Source: Colimorpha_A sp045543555 (GTDB taxonomy: Bacteria > Bacillota > Clostridia > Oscillospirales > CAG-272). From it: DNA of 60,974 nt. The stretch lies in NCBI GenBank assembly GCA_045543555.1, contig JAZQMQ010000030.1, forward strand, positions 1 to 60,974. The letters are read 5' to 3'. The notes beneath the pieces are model-generated. The model worked only from the letters and a program-made list of their open reading frames with translations, did no database searches and was not told where the DNA came from. Of this stretch, positions 60,319 to 60,974 are shown piece by piece. A program made the translations under genes and the position numbers. How positions within the stretch are numbered: the stretch's first letter is position 1; each line of letters starts with the position of its first letter.

Positions 60319-60366
60319 GTATCGATGCGATACAATTATTTTAACATAAATATTCATTTTTGTCAA
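60319..60366 (-). promoter_or_regulatory. Promoter and dyad operator of the 234-residue HTH gene
   Basis: Minus-strand TTGACA (60361-60366), a 17-nt spacer and TAAAAT (60338-60343). Just downstream lies GTATCG-ATG-CGATAC (60319-60333), an operator positioned over the transcription start. Confidence 0.78.
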
Positions 60367-60777
60367 GTCTATATTCAAAAACTATCTCGACCCTTTTTCT
60401 TTGTCTACTGCGGTGCAATTTTTGAACGATGACTGATCTTGAATCTATTGTCCAAACCTCTGCACAGTCTTTTTCTTTGCTTATAGCGTATCAAATAATA
60501 ACATGCGAATGATCCAGTAAATCCCGAAAGTTATTGATTCTACAAGGAATAATGCGCCTACTGGATATCTTCTGCCCCGCAGGCGCATTACGCGTTTAGT
60601 TGTATTTGTGCCATCCCATCCGTATCATTTTACGACCACAATTATGACCACATATTTGACCACAATTAGAACCGGACTACCTGGACACAGCATCACATAA
60701 TGGATATTTTAGCACATTTTCCGGATTTAATAGCACTCAAAAGACACTATTATACACAAAATATGCATAATTATGCG
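60367..60777. other. Right end of the island, no gene seen
   Basis: About 410 bp without a credible coding frame. It holds two segments related to the left end (60388-60440 and 60465-60496), then three GACCACA copies at 12-bp spacing (60634, 60646, 60658). A 10-mer TACGACCACA at 60631 also occurs at 49172. The layout suggests arm-type binding sites of a recombinase. Confidence 0.55.
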
Positions 60778-60822
60778 TTGGGGTGGTAGAGGCCGCAAGT
60801 TCAAGTCTTGTCACTCAGACCA
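60778..60822 (+). repeat. Right attachment site (attR), 3' copy of tRNA-Pro
   Basis: An exact 45-bp copy of 49008-49052, from the anticodon loop to CCA. The upstream bases do not match the tRNA 5' half, so this is not a functional tRNA gene. Confidence 0.88.
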
Positions 60823-60824
60823 AC

Positions 60825-60855
60825 AAAAAGGAGATTCGTAAGAATCTCCTTTTTG
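60825..60855 (+). terminator. Original tRNA-Pro terminator downstream of attR
   Basis: AAAAAGGAGATTC-GTAA-GAATCTCCTTTTTG. It shares the core GGAGATTC-GTAA-GAATCTCC with the hairpin after the intact tRNA, so the duplication extended past CCA or both copies derive from similar tRNA tails. Confidence 0.88.
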
Positions 60856-60974
60856 TTTTATGTAGCGGAGGTTTTTGAGAATAGCGGTGGTGATGCCGCC
60901 TCGAAAATGTCCGGAATATTTTTGTTCAAAATCGGCTCGAAAGTAGGTTTGACCACTTTGGTGCAAAAAAGTCT

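Larger units (their letters stand above)
49053..60822. mobile_element. 11.8-kb genomic island integrated in tRNA-Pro, integrase not visible
   Basis: Bounded by the 45-bp direct repeat of the tRNA-Pro 3' end. The interior holds about a dozen genes, all on the minus strand: two nuclease-like proteins, a nuclease-helicase, regulators, a Nudix enzyme and a metabolic stretch. I find no tyrosine or serine recombinase, excisionase or transfer gene inside, so the island is either immobilised, mobilised in trans, or the remnant of a larger element. Base composition is visibly mosaic: AT-rich nuclease genes flank a more GC-rich block near 51,990-54,490. Both ends hold similar short repeats. Confidence 0.8.

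Noticed and set aside
60778..60822. Second tRNA-Pro gene
   Set aside because: Only the 3' 45 nt are present; the bases upstream do not rebuild the acceptor or D-arm.

Overview
The window is a gene-dense chromosomal segment from a low-GC, Gram-positive member of the Clostridia, probably a gut or other anaerobe. The evidence is: near-consensus vegetative promoters (TTGACA-17-TATAAT) in front of many genes; AGGAGG-type ribosome binding sites; a DnaD/DnaI-type primosome pair; an L21 leader followed by L21, the Prp protease and an L27 with a cleavable N-terminal extension; a 6S-like RNA; and clostridial cohesin and dockerin domains. No rRNA and no CRISPR array were seen.

Positions 1-11,500 hold a DUF1622 membrane protein, a complete 2-oxoacid dehydrogenase operon (DeoR regulator, E2, E3 and a fused E1 alpha-beta, minus strand), dxs, a two-gene ABC transporter and an Rrf2 regulator. 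Positions 11,600-24,550 are a plus-strand block: a giant cyclic beta-1,2-glucan synthase-like protein, a YfmF/YfmH M16 peptidase pair, lgt with an acidic tail, folD, and rplU-prp-rpmA. Positions 24,500-31,700 look plastic: a SLOG protein and two small XRE regulators, then a decaying carbohydrate locus with a GH127-type fragment, one broken and two intact GH123/DUF4091-type proteins, and a solute-binding lipoprotein gene with four lesions. Positions 31,700-34,800 encode two adjacent secreted cohesin-like proteins, one membrane-anchored and one carrying a dockerin. Positions 34,900-47,050 are mostly core genes: split transketolase, hemolysin III, a 6S-like RNA, DUF1292, a run from rimI-tsaD through isocitrate dehydrogenase, a Rex-like protein and dnaD-dnaI to an SDR, dCMP deaminase, a phosphodiesterase, and three uncharacterised small proteins.

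From 47,100 the window is accessory DNA. It has a hairpin array in front of a broken serine recombinase, a long inverted repeat, tRNA-Met(CAT) and tRNA-Pro(GGG). The last 45 bp of tRNA-Pro recur exactly at 60,778-60,822, which defines an 11.8-kb island integrated in that tRNA with no integrase visible inside it. The island reads almost entirely on the minus strand: an HTH protein, an XRE regulator, a nuclease-helicase (PD-(D/E)XK plus DUF2075), a Nudix hydrolase, a zinc-ribbon protein with a possible C-terminal nuclease whose 5' end sits behind an A7 slippery run, then a metabolic stretch of different base composition (TipAS, GH13 glucosidase, flavin oxidoreductase, peptide deformylase), a second nuclease-like protein, a 36-residue ORF and a DUF6809 protein. 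I regard the nuclease-helicase/Nudix/zinc-ribbon group as the best candidate for an undescribed defence-type system. That is inference from domains and context; nothing here proves function.
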